This document shows positions 42,641-50,322 of a stretch of 64,000 nt of DNA, in pieces. The notes beneath the pieces were generated by a model that did no database searches, was not told where the DNA came from, and worked only from the letters and a program-made list of their open reading frames with translations. Position 1 is the first letter of the stretch. Every line of letters begins with the position of its first letter. The DNA comes from Vulcanimicrobiia bacterium (lineage in GTDB: Bacteria > Vulcanimicrobiota > Vulcanimicrobiia > Vulcanimicrobiales > Vulcanimicrobiaceae), in contig JAICWY010000001.1 of the NCBI GenBank assembly GCA_025934645.1, positions 1-64,000 on the forward strand, in the 5' to 3' direction. The position numbers were made by a program, and so were the translations under genes.

Positions 42641-44022
42641 CGCTGCCGTACTTCGCCGCAGCCGACGCCTGCCGGAAAGATCTTTTCGGGATTCAAGCGG
42701 CGTTTCGGATCGAAGACGTCGCGCACGCGCGCCATCGTCGCGAGATCGTCCGTGCTGAAGATCCGCGTGAGCGTGCCGCGCTTTTCGAAGCCGATGCCGT
42801 GTTCGCCGCTGATCGTTCCGCCGAGCTCGACCGCCGCTTGCAGAATGTCGTTGCCGGCGTCGATGACGGCGGCGACTTGCTGTTTGTCGCTGCGATCGTA
42901 CATCAGCAGCGGATGCAGATTTCCGTCGCCCGCGTGAAACACGTTTGCCACACGGATGCTGCGCTCGGAGCACGCATGTTCGACGGCGCTCAGCGCTTGC
43001 GGAAGTTTCGTCCGCGGCACGACGACGTCTTGAATATAGTAGTTCGGCGCGAAACGGCCCGTCGCGCCGAGCGCGCCTTTGCGACCGGCCCAAAGCGCGT
43101 CACGCTCGGCTGCCGATCGCGCGGAACGCCACGACGTTGCGCCCGCCGCACGAACGATCGGCGCCATGAGCGCTTCGTACGCGTTCAAATCGTCTTCGAA
43201 TCCGGCGCTCTCGATCAGCAGCACCGCGCCCGCGTCGGTGGGATATCCGCTGTGAAACGCAGCCTCGACCATCTGCAGCGCGAGCCCGTCCATCATCTCG
43301 AGCGCCGTCGGCACGATGCCCGCGCCGATGATCGCGGAGACGCCCTCCGAAGCACTCTCGACGTCGGGAAATCCGGCAAGCCACACGCGCACGGCTTCGG
43401 GCTGACGCATCAGCCGCACCCAGGCGGACGTGACGACGCCGAGCGTCCCTTCGCTGCCGACGAGCGCGCCGGTGAGATCGTATCCGTCCTCTTCAACCCA
43501 CGTGTGCTGCACGTCGCCGTTCTCGTCGACGATCTCAAGGCCGAGCACGTGATTGACGGTCGTACCGTAAGAAAGGCAATGCGGGCCGCCGGCATTTGTG
43601 CCGATGTTGCCGCCAATTGTCGAAGCTTTCTGCGATGACGGATCCGGCGCGTAAAATAATCCGGCATGCGCGACCTTTTTGGAGAGGTCGAGATTGATCA
43701 GGCCGGGCTGCACGCGCGCGCGGCGGTTCGGCGCATCCAATTCCAGAATCCGGTTCATCCGCGCGAAGGAGAAGACGACGCCGCCTTCCGCGGGAACCGC
43801 ACCGCCGCACAGGCCCGTGCCTGCGCCTCGCGGCACGATCGGTTCGTCGCACGCCTTGGCGATCTTCACGGCGGCCGCGACGTCGATAGCCGACGCCGGC
43901 AATACCACCGCTGATGGCATGCGCCCTTGCGTGTAAGCATCGAAGGCGTACACGGAAAGGTCTTCCGGAGCGGTTTTAACCGCGTCGGGACCGAGTGCTT
44001 CGATGAGCCGTTCGACAACCAC
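42637..44022 (-). CDS. glcD: glycolate oxidase subunit GlcD (FAD-linked)
   Basis: A 461-residue FAD-linked oxidase. Residues about 35-215 bind FAD ([42 protein letters not shown]). The C-terminal FAD-oxidase domain ends with [27 protein letters not shown] and [14 protein letters not shown]. It oxidises glycolate or D-2-hydroxyacids and passes electrons towards quinone. GTG start. GlcF, the usual Fe-S subunit with cysteine-rich repeats, is not next to it; a terpene synthase takes that place. It is divergent from the PilZ gene. Confidence 0.94.
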   Translation of the reverse strand: MVVERLIEALGPDAVKTAPEDLSVYAFDAYTQGRMPSAVVLPASAIDVAAAVKIAKACDEPIVPRGAGTGLCGGAVPAEGGVVFSFARMNRILELDAPNRRARVQPGLINLDLSKKVAHAGLFYAPDPSSQKASTIGGNIGTNAGGPHCLSYGTTVNHVLGLEIVDENGDVQHTWVEEDGYDLTGALVGSEGTLGVVTSAWVRLMRQPEAVRVWLAGFPDVESASEGVSAIIGAGIVPTALEMMDGLALQMVEAAFHSGYPTDAGAVLLIESAGFEDDLNAYEALMAPIVRAAGATSWRSARSAAERDALWAGRKGALGATGRFAPNYYIQDVVVPRTKLPQALSAVEHACSERSIRVANVFHAGDGNLHPLLMYDRSDKQQVAAVIDAGNDILQAAVELGGTISGEHGIGFEKRGTLTRIFSTDDLATMARVRDVFDPKRRLNPEKIFPAGVGCGEVRQR

Positions 44023-44075
44023 ACCGCATCTTTAGAAGGAACCGCGCCGACTGCCTTTTAACGGCTCATCCCAGC

Positions 44076-44585
44076 GTGTTCTTTTTCAAAAAAAAGAAAC
44101 CGGCGAGCCGTCCCAAAGCCGCGGCTCCCAGCTCGACGCAAAAACGATCGTCGTTTCGAATGCCGGTCGAGTTCGACTTGCTCTATACGCTGGAGGGCCG
44201 GCGCGGCCGCCGCAGCGGCAAGGCAAACGACCTGAGCGCGGGCGGACTGCGTCTCTCGTGCGACGAGGACTTGGTCAAGGGCTCGGTGCTCTTGCTCGAC
44301 TTCAGATTACCGGACGAGTTTCTTGCCTCGATGACTATCGAGAAAGAAGTCTTCGAACAAAGCCCGTTCGGCTTACGCCCCGAGTCGATTAAGACGGCGC
44401 CGCCCGGATTTGCCCCGATGAGCGTGCACGCGAAAGTGCTCGTCACGTTCTTCAGCATAGAGCAGAAGAAATTCGCTCACGGCATGTCGTTTGTCGACAT
44501 CGACGAGAAAACGCAAGAGGAGCTGCAGCGCTTCATCCACCTCTGGCAGCTCAACTACATCCGCACCCACCGCAGCGAACTGTAG
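44076..44585 (+). CDS. PilZ-domain c-di-GMP binding protein
   Basis: A 169-residue protein from a GTG start (MFFFKKKKPASRPK). The PilZ c-di-GMP motif shows an Arg-rich entry, SSFRMPVEFDLLY (RxxxR is replaced by a shorter Arg set), and DLSAGGLRLSC corresponding to the D/NxSxxG signature. The N-terminal basic stretch is probably disordered. The likely role is sensing c-di-GMP, for example that made by the cyclase at 49083-50066. The gene ends next to the NamZ gene in convergent orientation. Confidence 0.85.
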   Translation: MFFFKKKKPASRPKAAAPSSTQKRSSFRMPVEFDLLYTLEGRRGRRSGKANDLSAGGLRLSCDEDLVKGSVLLLDFRLPDEFLASMTIEKEVFEQSPFGLRPESIKTAPPGFAPMSVHAKVLVTFFSIEQKKFAHGMSFVDIDEKTQEELQRFIHLWQLNYIRTHRSEL

Positions 44586-45815
44586 CTAGTACAAGAGATA
44601 CTTCGCGCGGATTGCTTTGAAGCGCGTGAGCGCCGGTTCCCATTGCGCGAGAATTTGCGGCGCGCTGAGGCCTTCGGTCAGGCCCGATGCGAGCGTGCCG
44701 GTGCCCCAATCCGTCGCCAGAGGTTTTTCCGATATCGAAATTGTGCGTGGTGAAACGCTGCGCACCGCGGTAATGAGTTCGACCGCCGTGCGTACCGCCT
44801 GGAACTGGTACGGATCGAAGACGTCGAGTTCTACGCCGCCGATCTGTTGATCTTTGAGAGCGCCGAAGAACGGCGACCAATATGCGGGCCGGAAATACAC
44901 GCCCGGAAGGTTCCGGGCGTTAAGTACCGCCGCCACGCGGTATGCGTCGAGTCCGACGGCACCGGCGTATTTGAACGGTTTTGTAGTGCCGATGCCGGCG
45001 TTCAATCCGACGTTGTCGATCAGGCCCGTGCACGGATAGACTATCGCGGTGTTCCACTCGGGAATGTTCGGCGAAGTCTGCACCCATTGCAGGCCCGTGT
45101 CCGGCCACAGCATCGAGCGCCGCCAGCCTTCCATTTTGATCACGCGCAGCTTCGCGCCGATGCCGAATTGGACGTTGAACATCTGCGCGAGTTCGCCCAC
45201 CGTCATGCCGTGGCGCATTGCGATCGGATACAGCCCGATGAACGATTTGAAGCGCGGGTCGAGAACCGGACCCTCGACTTGCACGCCGCCGATCGGATTG
45301 GGGCGATCGAGCACCCAAATCTCTTTGTCGAATTCCTTTGCTGCCTCCATCGCGTACGCCATCGTGGAGACATAGGTGTACGGGCGCGCGCCAACATCTT
45401 GAATGTCGAACAACAGGACGTCGACGCCCGCGAGCATCTGTGCCGTCGGATGCCGCTGCTTGCCGTACAAGCTGTACACGGGAAGACCCGTACGCTCGTC
45501 GGTGTACGAGGAGACGTACGCGCCGGCGGCACGGTCGCCGCGCAATCCGTGCTCCGGCGAGTAGATCGCCTTGATGCAGATGCGCGGGTCCGCTTTGATT
45601 GCATCGACGATGCTGACCAAACGCGACGTCACGCCGGTTTGGTTTGTAATTACACCGACGCACCGTCCGTGGAGATCGCGTTCCGCAGTACGCAGGAAAA
45701 CCTCATCGCCGAGTACGACGCGCGCCGCGGGCAGCGGGGCGGCCGCAGCCGTGCTAAAAAAAGCCGCCGCGCAAACCGCGGCGGCGAGCAGCATCGGTAG
45801 TGTGCGCTTAAACAA
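44586..45815 (-). CDS. namZ: DUF1343 / exo-beta-N-acetylmuramidase NamZ-like protein
   Basis: A 409-residue secreted protein. TTG 45815 gives a clean signal peptide (LFKRTLPMLLAAAVCAAAFF); the open frame reaches 45899 but would overlap mqnD by 92 nt. The DUF1343 fold shows VGVITNQTGV, YSPEHGLRGDRAAGA, LLFDIQDVGARPYTYVSTM, LDRPNPIGG and GLIDNVGLNAGIGTTKPF. NamZ removes terminal MurNAc from peptidoglycan fragments in Bacillus. Eight nucleotides overlap mqnD, so it is the last gene of the queuosine/menaquinone operon. Confidence 0.88.
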   Translation of the reverse strand: MFKRTLPMLLAAAVCAAAFFSTAAAAPLPAARVVLGDEVFLRTAERDLHGRCVGVITNQTGVTSRLVSIVDAIKADPRICIKAIYSPEHGLRGDRAAGAYVSSYTDERTGLPVYSLYGKQRHPTAQMLAGVDVLLFDIQDVGARPYTYVSTMAYAMEAAKEFDKEIWVLDRPNPIGGVQVEGPVLDPRFKSFIGLYPIAMRHGMTVGELAQMFNVQFGIGAKLRVIKMEGWRRSMLWPDTGLQWVQTSPNIPEWNTAIVYPCTGLIDNVGLNAGIGTTKPFKYAGAVGLDAYRVAAVLNARNLPGVYFRPAYWSPFFGALKDQQIGGVELDVFDPYQFQAVRTAVELITAVRSVSPRTISISEKPLATDWGTGTLASGLTEGLSAPQILAQWEPALTRFKAIRAKYLLY

Positions 45816-46644
45816 ATTCGGCCTCCGTGCTTTCGGGAATGATGCGCGCTTCGTGCGCGCGGCGAAAGAGCTCGTTAACGGCAGCGATTCCGGCATCACC
45901 TACGTCATCGGTATATTCGTTAACGTAGAGCGCGATATGCTTTCGCATCACGTCTTCGCTCATCTCGGTTGCGTGCTCGCGTACGTACGCGGCGATCGCG
46001 CGCTCGTTTTCGCGCGCAAGCGCGAGGCTGCGGCGTATCGCGTCGTTGACCGTCGCCGCTTCATCGTCCTCGAGATCGCGGCGCGCCAGAATCGCGCCGA
46101 GCGGAATCGGCATGCCGGTCTCGCCTTCCCACCATTCGCCGAGGTCGGCCACTTTCGCTAGACCGCGTTCTTGATAGGTAAAACGCGACTCGTGGATGAT
46201 GAGCCCGGCATCAACCGCGCCGCTCGCGACCGCATCCACGATCTTATCGAAGCGCATTTGAATAGTTTGCGGGCGCGCGCCCATCGCCAAACGCAGCAGC
46301 ATGAACGCCGTCGTCATCTCGCCCGGAATCGCGACGATGGCGTCTTTCAAATCGTCCAGCGTCTTCGGGCCGTTCTCGCGCGCGACGACGAGCGGTCCGC
46401 ACCCGCGCCCCAGCGCGCCGCCCGAGCGCAAAATGCGGTAATTTTCCATCAGCAGCGGAATCGCGCCGTAGCTGACCTTCGTCAGGCAATAGTCTGCTTT
46501 TAAAGCCGAGGTATTGAGACTTTCGACGTCTTCCAACTGCACGCGCACGTCGGGCGCGCCGTCGATGAGGCCGTTTGTCCACGCCGCGAAAATATACGTG
46601 TCGTTCGGGCAGGGCGAGTATGCAAGGGTGATCGGTCTATCCAA
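45808..46644 (-). CDS. mqnD: 1,4-dihydroxy-6-naphthoate synthase MqnD
   Basis: A 278-residue periplasmic-binding-protein-like enzyme of the futalosine pathway, converting cyclic dehypoxanthine futalosine to 1,4-dihydroxy-6-naphthoate. The N-terminal AYSPCPNDTYIFAAW is the MqnD signature (MqnA lacks it). LKADYCLTKVSYGAIPLLMENY and GLIIHESRFTYQERGLAKV follow. ATG start. The first 8 nt overlap the mqnB end. With MqnB this shows menaquinone as the respiratory quinone. Confidence 0.95.
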   Translation of the reverse strand: MDRPITLAYSPCPNDTYIFAAWTNGLIDGAPDVRVQLEDVESLNTSALKADYCLTKVSYGAIPLLMENYRILRSGGALGRGCGPLVVARENGPKTLDDLKDAIVAIPGEMTTAFMLLRLAMGARPQTIQMRFDKIVDAVASGAVDAGLIIHESRFTYQERGLAKVADLGEWWEGETGMPIPLGAILARRDLEDDEAATVNDAIRRSLALARENERAIAAYVREHATEMSEDVMRKHIALYVNEYTDDVGDAGIAAVNELFRRAHEARIIPESTEAEFV

Positions 46645-47248
46645 CGGATACGCTTCCTAAAATCGAGAGTACGGCGTCCAAAATGCGCTCCGCGCCGCGA
46701 ACGCCTGCGGCGAAGTCCCAGCGGCTGCGAGAACGTTCGCAGACGACGTTCGAGATGCCCCGCACCTCGACTGCCGGAACGCCCGCGATCTCCGCGGCTC
46801 GCAGCACCGCGAAACCTTCCATGCTCTCGACACCCGCGCCAAGCGCAGCGAGTTTTGCGGCCGTTTCATCGGTCGCGGTGACGCGCGGTACCGTAATGCC
46901 GCGCACGCTGCGGAAACCCAGTTCGACCAAGCGATCGACGAGCACGAGATCAGACGACGCACGATCGATCACACGCAGACCGTCCGGCAACGCGATAGCG
47001 GCGCCGGTTTCAAGATCGAGTTGCAAAAAATCGTCGCTGACCACAACCGCATCGCCGACATCTGCGGTTCCATCGAACGCTCCGGCGATGCCCGCGTTGA
47101 TTACGTAGTCGTACGAACCTTGCGCGAGTGCGCGGGAAACCGCGGCCGCCGCTTCGACCGGCCCAATGCCCGTGACGAGCAGTTCCACGTGCGGGCGCGG
47201 ACGGAAAAATTCGAGTTCTTTACCGGCTGCGCAAGCGATCAGGATCAC
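46637..47248 (-). CDS. mqnB: futalosine hydrolase MqnB
   Basis: A 203-residue nucleosidase-fold protein that removes hypoxanthine from futalosine. GTG start (MILIACAAGKELEFF). Features are LLVTGIGPVEAAAAVSRAL, VINAGIAGAFDG, the catalytic ESMEGFAVLRAAEIAGVPAVEVRGISN region and the late WDFAAGVRGAERILDAVL. It is longer and more divergent than MTA/SAH nucleosidase, which fits MqnB. Its start shares one base with the queE stop (TAGTG). Confidence 0.93.
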   Translation of the reverse strand: MILIACAAGKELEFFRPRPHVELLVTGIGPVEAAAAVSRALAQGSYDYVINAGIAGAFDGTADVGDAVVVSDDFLQLDLETGAAIALPDGLRVIDRASSDLVLVDRLVELGFRSVRGITVPRVTATDETAAKLAALGAGVESMEGFAVLRAAEIAGVPAVEVRGISNVVCERSRSRWDFAAGVRGAERILDAVLSILGSVSVG

Positions 47249-47823
47249 TAGCGGACGCCGATCAATTTATGCGTTTGCAGCGAGAGGCGGAAACGATCCG
47301 GATGCGCCATCGCATACTCCAGCGCGAGCTCGACGTTCTTGCGCTTATTGCCCTCGGGCTGCAGCAGAAGCAACGGCTTATCCGAGAAGAGTTGCAGCCA
47401 TTCTTCGGGCACGCGTTCGTCGACGATCAGTTTGACTTCGTTCGCGCGCTGCGCCATGCGCGGATCCACACGCTCTTTCGGAGAGACGCACAGCCACACG
47501 TCTTGCGGGAGCTCGGTATATATCGTGCCGTTCGACTCGATGTGCACGCGGCGCCCGTCGCTCCGCAGCGCATCGATCAATGCAAGCGTTTCGCGCTGCG
47601 CGAGCGGTTCGCCGCCGGTGAGAATCACCATCGGGCAATCGCCGCCCAGTTCCCGCACCTTCGCCACAACCTCCGCCACGCCGGCAAAAAATTTCAACGA
47701 ATAATCCGTGTCGCAAAAGTCGCACGACAAATTACACCCGGCAAGGCGCACGAAAACCGCGGGCGTGCCGCTGAAGGCGCCTTCGCCTTGGATGCTATAG
47801 AAAATCTCTGCAAGTTGGAGCAT
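47248..47823 (-). CDS. queE: 7-carboxy-7-deazaguanine synthase QueE
   Basis: A 191-residue radical-SAM enzyme. The iron-sulfur cysteines are Cys30, Cys34 and Cys37 (CNLSCDFC, CX3CX2C), preceded by EIFYSIQGEGAFSGTPAVFVR. VILTGGEPL and HIESNGTI are conserved. It makes the deazaguanine core of queuosine from carboxytetrahydropterin. ATG 47823 overlaps the queD stop (TAATG); the longer open frame lies within queD. QueC is not in the window. Confidence 0.95.
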   Translation of the reverse strand: MLQLAEIFYSIQGEGAFSGTPAVFVRLAGCNLSCDFCDTDYSLKFFAGVAEVVAKVRELGGDCPMVILTGGEPLAQRETLALIDALRSDGRRVHIESNGTIYTELPQDVWLCVSPKERVDPRMAQRANEVKLIVDERVPEEWLQLFSDKPLLLLQPEGNKRKNVELALEYAMAHPDRFRLSLQTHKLIGVR

Positions 47824-48197
47824 TAGTGAAAGTCGGAGGCTCGTAACACGGCGCACGAGGTCGCCGTTTCCCACAGCACCAGTTCGTCGAGGCCGGGGAG
47901 TTCGGGAAGCAATCGTTCCCAGATCCACGCGATGATGTGCTCGCACGTCGGATTTTCGATCGTGTCGTTGAGGGAGGTATGGTCCAAAACGTCCAGGATG
48001 GTATGGTGCACGACCGCGCGGACGTGGTCGAAGTCCTCGATCATGCCGCGGGCGGGCCCTTCCTGGCGAAGCGGCCCGCGGATGGCCACTTCCAGCCGGT
48101 ACGAGTGCCCGTGGGGCCTCGCGCACTTCCCCAAATGGTAAGGGAGAACGTGCGCCGCCTCGAACCGGAAATGCTTACGAATCTGCACTTCGTTCAT
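47823..48197 (-). CDS. queD: 6-carboxytetrahydropterin synthase QueD
   Basis: A 124-residue PTPS-family enzyme. Zinc ligands are His16, His29 and His31 (FEAAHVLPYH; ARPHGHSYRLEV), with Cys25 as the catalytic cysteine, then CEHIIAWIWERL near the end. ATG 48197 (MNEVQIRKHF) gives the usual N-terminus; an upstream start at 48290 would run into the divergent DUF4438 gene. It heads the queD-queE-mqnB-mqnD-namZ operon. Confidence 0.93.
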   Translation of the reverse strand: MNEVQIRKHFRFEAAHVLPYHLGKCARPHGHSYRLEVAIRGPLRQEGPARGMIEDFDHVRAVVHHTILDVLDHTSLNDTIENPTCEHIIAWIWERLLPELPGLDELVLWETATSCAVLRASDFH

Positions 48198-48216
48198 TTT
48201 CGAGGTAGGCCGTATA

Positions 48217-49083
48217 GTGAGCCTTCGCATTAATCGTTCCGAGCTCGTCGTGACCGCCGTGTCCGGGGAGGCAGCGCCGCCGCTGCTCAACTCCGGGCTC
48301 TACGACGTCAGCTTCGACGGGCAGCCGCTGATCGTGCCGAGCGTGGGCGGGATCAATCCCAACGTTCGCGTGGGCGACGGCGCGTTCGACTTTTGGGCCG
48401 ACCATATCGAGCCCGCAGTCAGCGTGCGGCACCCGGACGATCGCATTAACGCCGGCCTCAACGTGATGGCTTGCATCGGCAACGAAGCCGTGGTGATCTC
48501 CGGCGATGCGAAAGGCGCTACCGGGCGCGTAACCGGTAAGCACGGCGGCATCGAGCATGTCATGGTCGACTTTACGCCCGAGATAATGCGCAAGATGGCT
48601 ATCGGCGACAAGATCCAAATCTGGGGCTGCGGCCTGGGGATGCGCTTGCTGGACGCGCCGGAGATCAAAATTTTCAATGCCGATCCGGATTTTGTCGAAG
48701 CGTGGGACCCCCAGCTGCGCGACGGCAAGCTGCACGTGCGCGTCGCGAAGCTCATTCCTGCGGCGGTCATGGGCTCCGGCCTCGGCCGGGCCACGGTCGT
48801 GCGCGGTGATTACGACATTCAAACCTTCGACGACGCGACCGCCGAGCGGTACGGGCTGCGTGACTTGCGGCTCGGCGACATCGTCGCGATCGTCGACGCC
48901 GATCATTCGTATGGCCGCATTTACCGCACGGGCGCAATATCGGTCGGCGTCGTCGTGCACGGGCGATCGTTCGTGGCCGGACATGGGCCGGGAGTCACAT
49001 CGTTGCTCACTTCGTCCGCCGGAAACATCGAAGCGGCGGTCGATTCCAGCGCGAATCTCGCGCAGATCTTGAGGTTACGCTGA
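48217..49083 (+). CDS. DUF4438-domain protein
   Basis: A 288-residue soluble protein, GTG start, matching the DUF4438 family in its N-terminal GGINPNVRVGDGAFDFWADHIEPAVSV region, the DKIQIWGCGLGMRLLD region and the C-terminal HGRSFVAGHGPGVTSLLTS. No function is established. Several buried His and Asp residues suggest metal or ligand binding, but no motif is known to me. The stop TGATG overlaps the following diguanylate cyclase start, so the two proteins are made together. Confidence 0.8.
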   Translation: MSLRINRSELVVTAVSGEAAPPLLNSGLYDVSFDGQPLIVPSVGGINPNVRVGDGAFDFWADHIEPAVSVRHPDDRINAGLNVMACIGNEAVVISGDAKGATGRVTGKHGGIEHVMVDFTPEIMRKMAIGDKIQIWGCGLGMRLLDAPEIKIFNADPDFVEAWDPQLRDGKLHVRVAKLIPAAVMGSGLGRATVVRGDYDIQTFDDATAERYGLRDLRLGDIVAIVDADHSYGRIYRTGAISVGVVVHGRSFVAGHGPGVTSLLTSSAGNIEAAVDSSANLAQILRLR

Positions 49084-50066
49084 TGGATGCCGAATTGCGC
49101 CGTGCCAACGCGCTGCTTGCCGCCACGCGGCGTCTCCATGCAGCGACGAATGCGATTTTAAACGCGCAAAGCATTGAAGATCTGGATCGCACGATCGTCG
49201 ACGTGCTTCCGGGCGCTATCGGCTTCGAGCGCGTGGCATTGCTGGCGCCGCCGACGTTGTACGGTGAAGCGCGCATCGTGCAAGAGCTGGGATATCCGGC
49301 GCTCGACCTCGCGACGGTTCCGAAAAACTCCCCGCTTGCGCCCCAAGCTATGTTGGACGCAGCGCGCAGCGGAAGCGAAGACGACGACGATCTGCCGCAT
49401 GGCGACGTCCGCGGCGCGTACGTGCTTGCGCCGCTGCGCGTGCGCGATCGCACGGTCGCGATGCTCTATGCCGATTCGCTGCGCGAGGATGTCGAGCCGC
49501 CGGATGCCGTTTCCGGTGTTGCGTACGCGCTCGACATCGCCGGCATCGTGCGCGCGAATCTGTCCCTCAGCGCCGAACTCGCGCAGCTCGCGCGCATGGA
49601 CGGTATGACTGGGCTTGCGAACCGGCGCGTGTTCGACGAGCGGCTGGAAGACGAGCTGCAGCGCAGCGCGCGCAGCCGCCGGCCATTCGCGCTTGTAATG
49701 CTAGACGTGGATCGCTTCAAGCAGATCAACGATGCGTACGGACACCGCACCGGCGACGAAGCGCTCCGCGCCTTGGCGGAGATTCTTCGCACGCACGCGC
49801 GAAACGTCGATCTGGCGGCGCGGTTTGCGGGTGACGAATTCGCGATGATCTTAATCGACGTCACTCCTACGGATGCGCGTAGCATCGTGGACCGCATTCT
49901 TACGGCTATTCGCTCGTGCGACTCGGTGCGTGGCGTGCGCCTCTCGTCGTCCGCAGGAATTGCCCTGAGTTATCCTATCGATACCGCCGAAAGCATCCTC
50001 GAGCGCGCGGATGCCGCATTATACCAATCCAAGCAGGCCGGGCGCGACCAGGCGACCCTGGGATAA
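49083..50066 (+). CDS. GAF-like sensor diguanylate cyclase
   Basis: A 327-residue c-di-GMP synthase. Residues about 15-160 form a GAF-like sensory domain. The GGDEF domain (about 170-327) starts with the DGMTGLANRRVF signature. The active site is AGDEF at residues 249-253, an accepted active variant. The inhibitory I-site RxxD is intact at 240-243 (RNVD), exactly five residues before AGDEF, so product inhibition is expected. It is translationally coupled to DUF4438 and to a small membrane protein. Confidence 0.93.
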   Translation: MDAELRRANALLAATRRLHAATNAILNAQSIEDLDRTIVDVLPGAIGFERVALLAPPTLYGEARIVQELGYPALDLATVPKNSPLAPQAMLDAARSGSEDDDDLPHGDVRGAYVLAPLRVRDRTVAMLYADSLREDVEPPDAVSGVAYALDIAGIVRANLSLSAELAQLARMDGMTGLANRRVFDERLEDELQRSARSRRPFALVMLDVDRFKQINDAYGHRTGDEALRALAEILRTHARNVDLAARFAGDEFAMILIDVTPTDARSIVDRILTAIRSCDSVRGVRLSSSAGIALSYPIDTAESILERADAALYQSKQAGRDQATLG

Positions 50067-50308
50067 TGTCAGATATCGGACGCCGCCTGCTCGCCCTTGC
50101 CGGAATTGGGAATAACCAAAGGGTGAAGCACCTGTACTCTCAAACCGCGGTCGACCTGCTGCCGCGCGATCTGCCGCTCCGTAAGAGCTCGCGCGTGCGC
50201 GAGCGCGCCGAATCCATCGCTCTTTTGGCGGGGATAGCGGCGTTTTGGGTCTTCGTCTTCGTTTTGAACTTTTTCGTCGGCCAGTTTTCAACGCCGCTTA
50301 TCCGGTAA
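50066..50308 (+). CDS. small single-pass membrane protein, 80 aa
   Basis: It starts at ATG 50066 sharing a base with the cyclase stop (TAATG). The first 48 residues are polar and basic (RRLLALAGIGNNQRVKHLYS, then LPLRKSSRVRERAES). One hydrophobic helix follows (IALLAGIAAFWVFVFVLNFF) with a short tail outside. The family is unknown. Its position suggests it may anchor or be controlled by the c-di-GMP module, as inference. Confidence 0.65.
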   Translation: MSDIGRRLLALAGIGNNQRVKHLYSQTAVDLLPRDLPLRKSSRVRERAESIALLAGIAAFWVFVFVLNFFVGQFSTPLIR

Positions 50309-50322
50309 CTACGCAGAGTTAC
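50305..50322. repeat. inverted repeat across two convergent stops
   Basis: A perfect 6-bp palindromic stem, GTAACT / AGTTAC with a six-base loop, lies across the stop of the small membrane protein and that of the convergent E2 gene. It is short and AT-rich with no T-run, so it may be only a weak bidirectional terminator. Confidence 0.35.

Noticed and set aside
41423-43093. A 556-residue single glcE protein from an extended start
   Set aside because: The added N-terminus is shadow of glcD; ATG 42640 in the ATGA overlap gives the family N-terminus.
44586-45899. NamZ start at 45899
   Set aside because: It would overlap mqnD by 92 nt and add a non-signal N-terminus; TTG 45815 gives a clean signal peptide and an 8-nt overlap.
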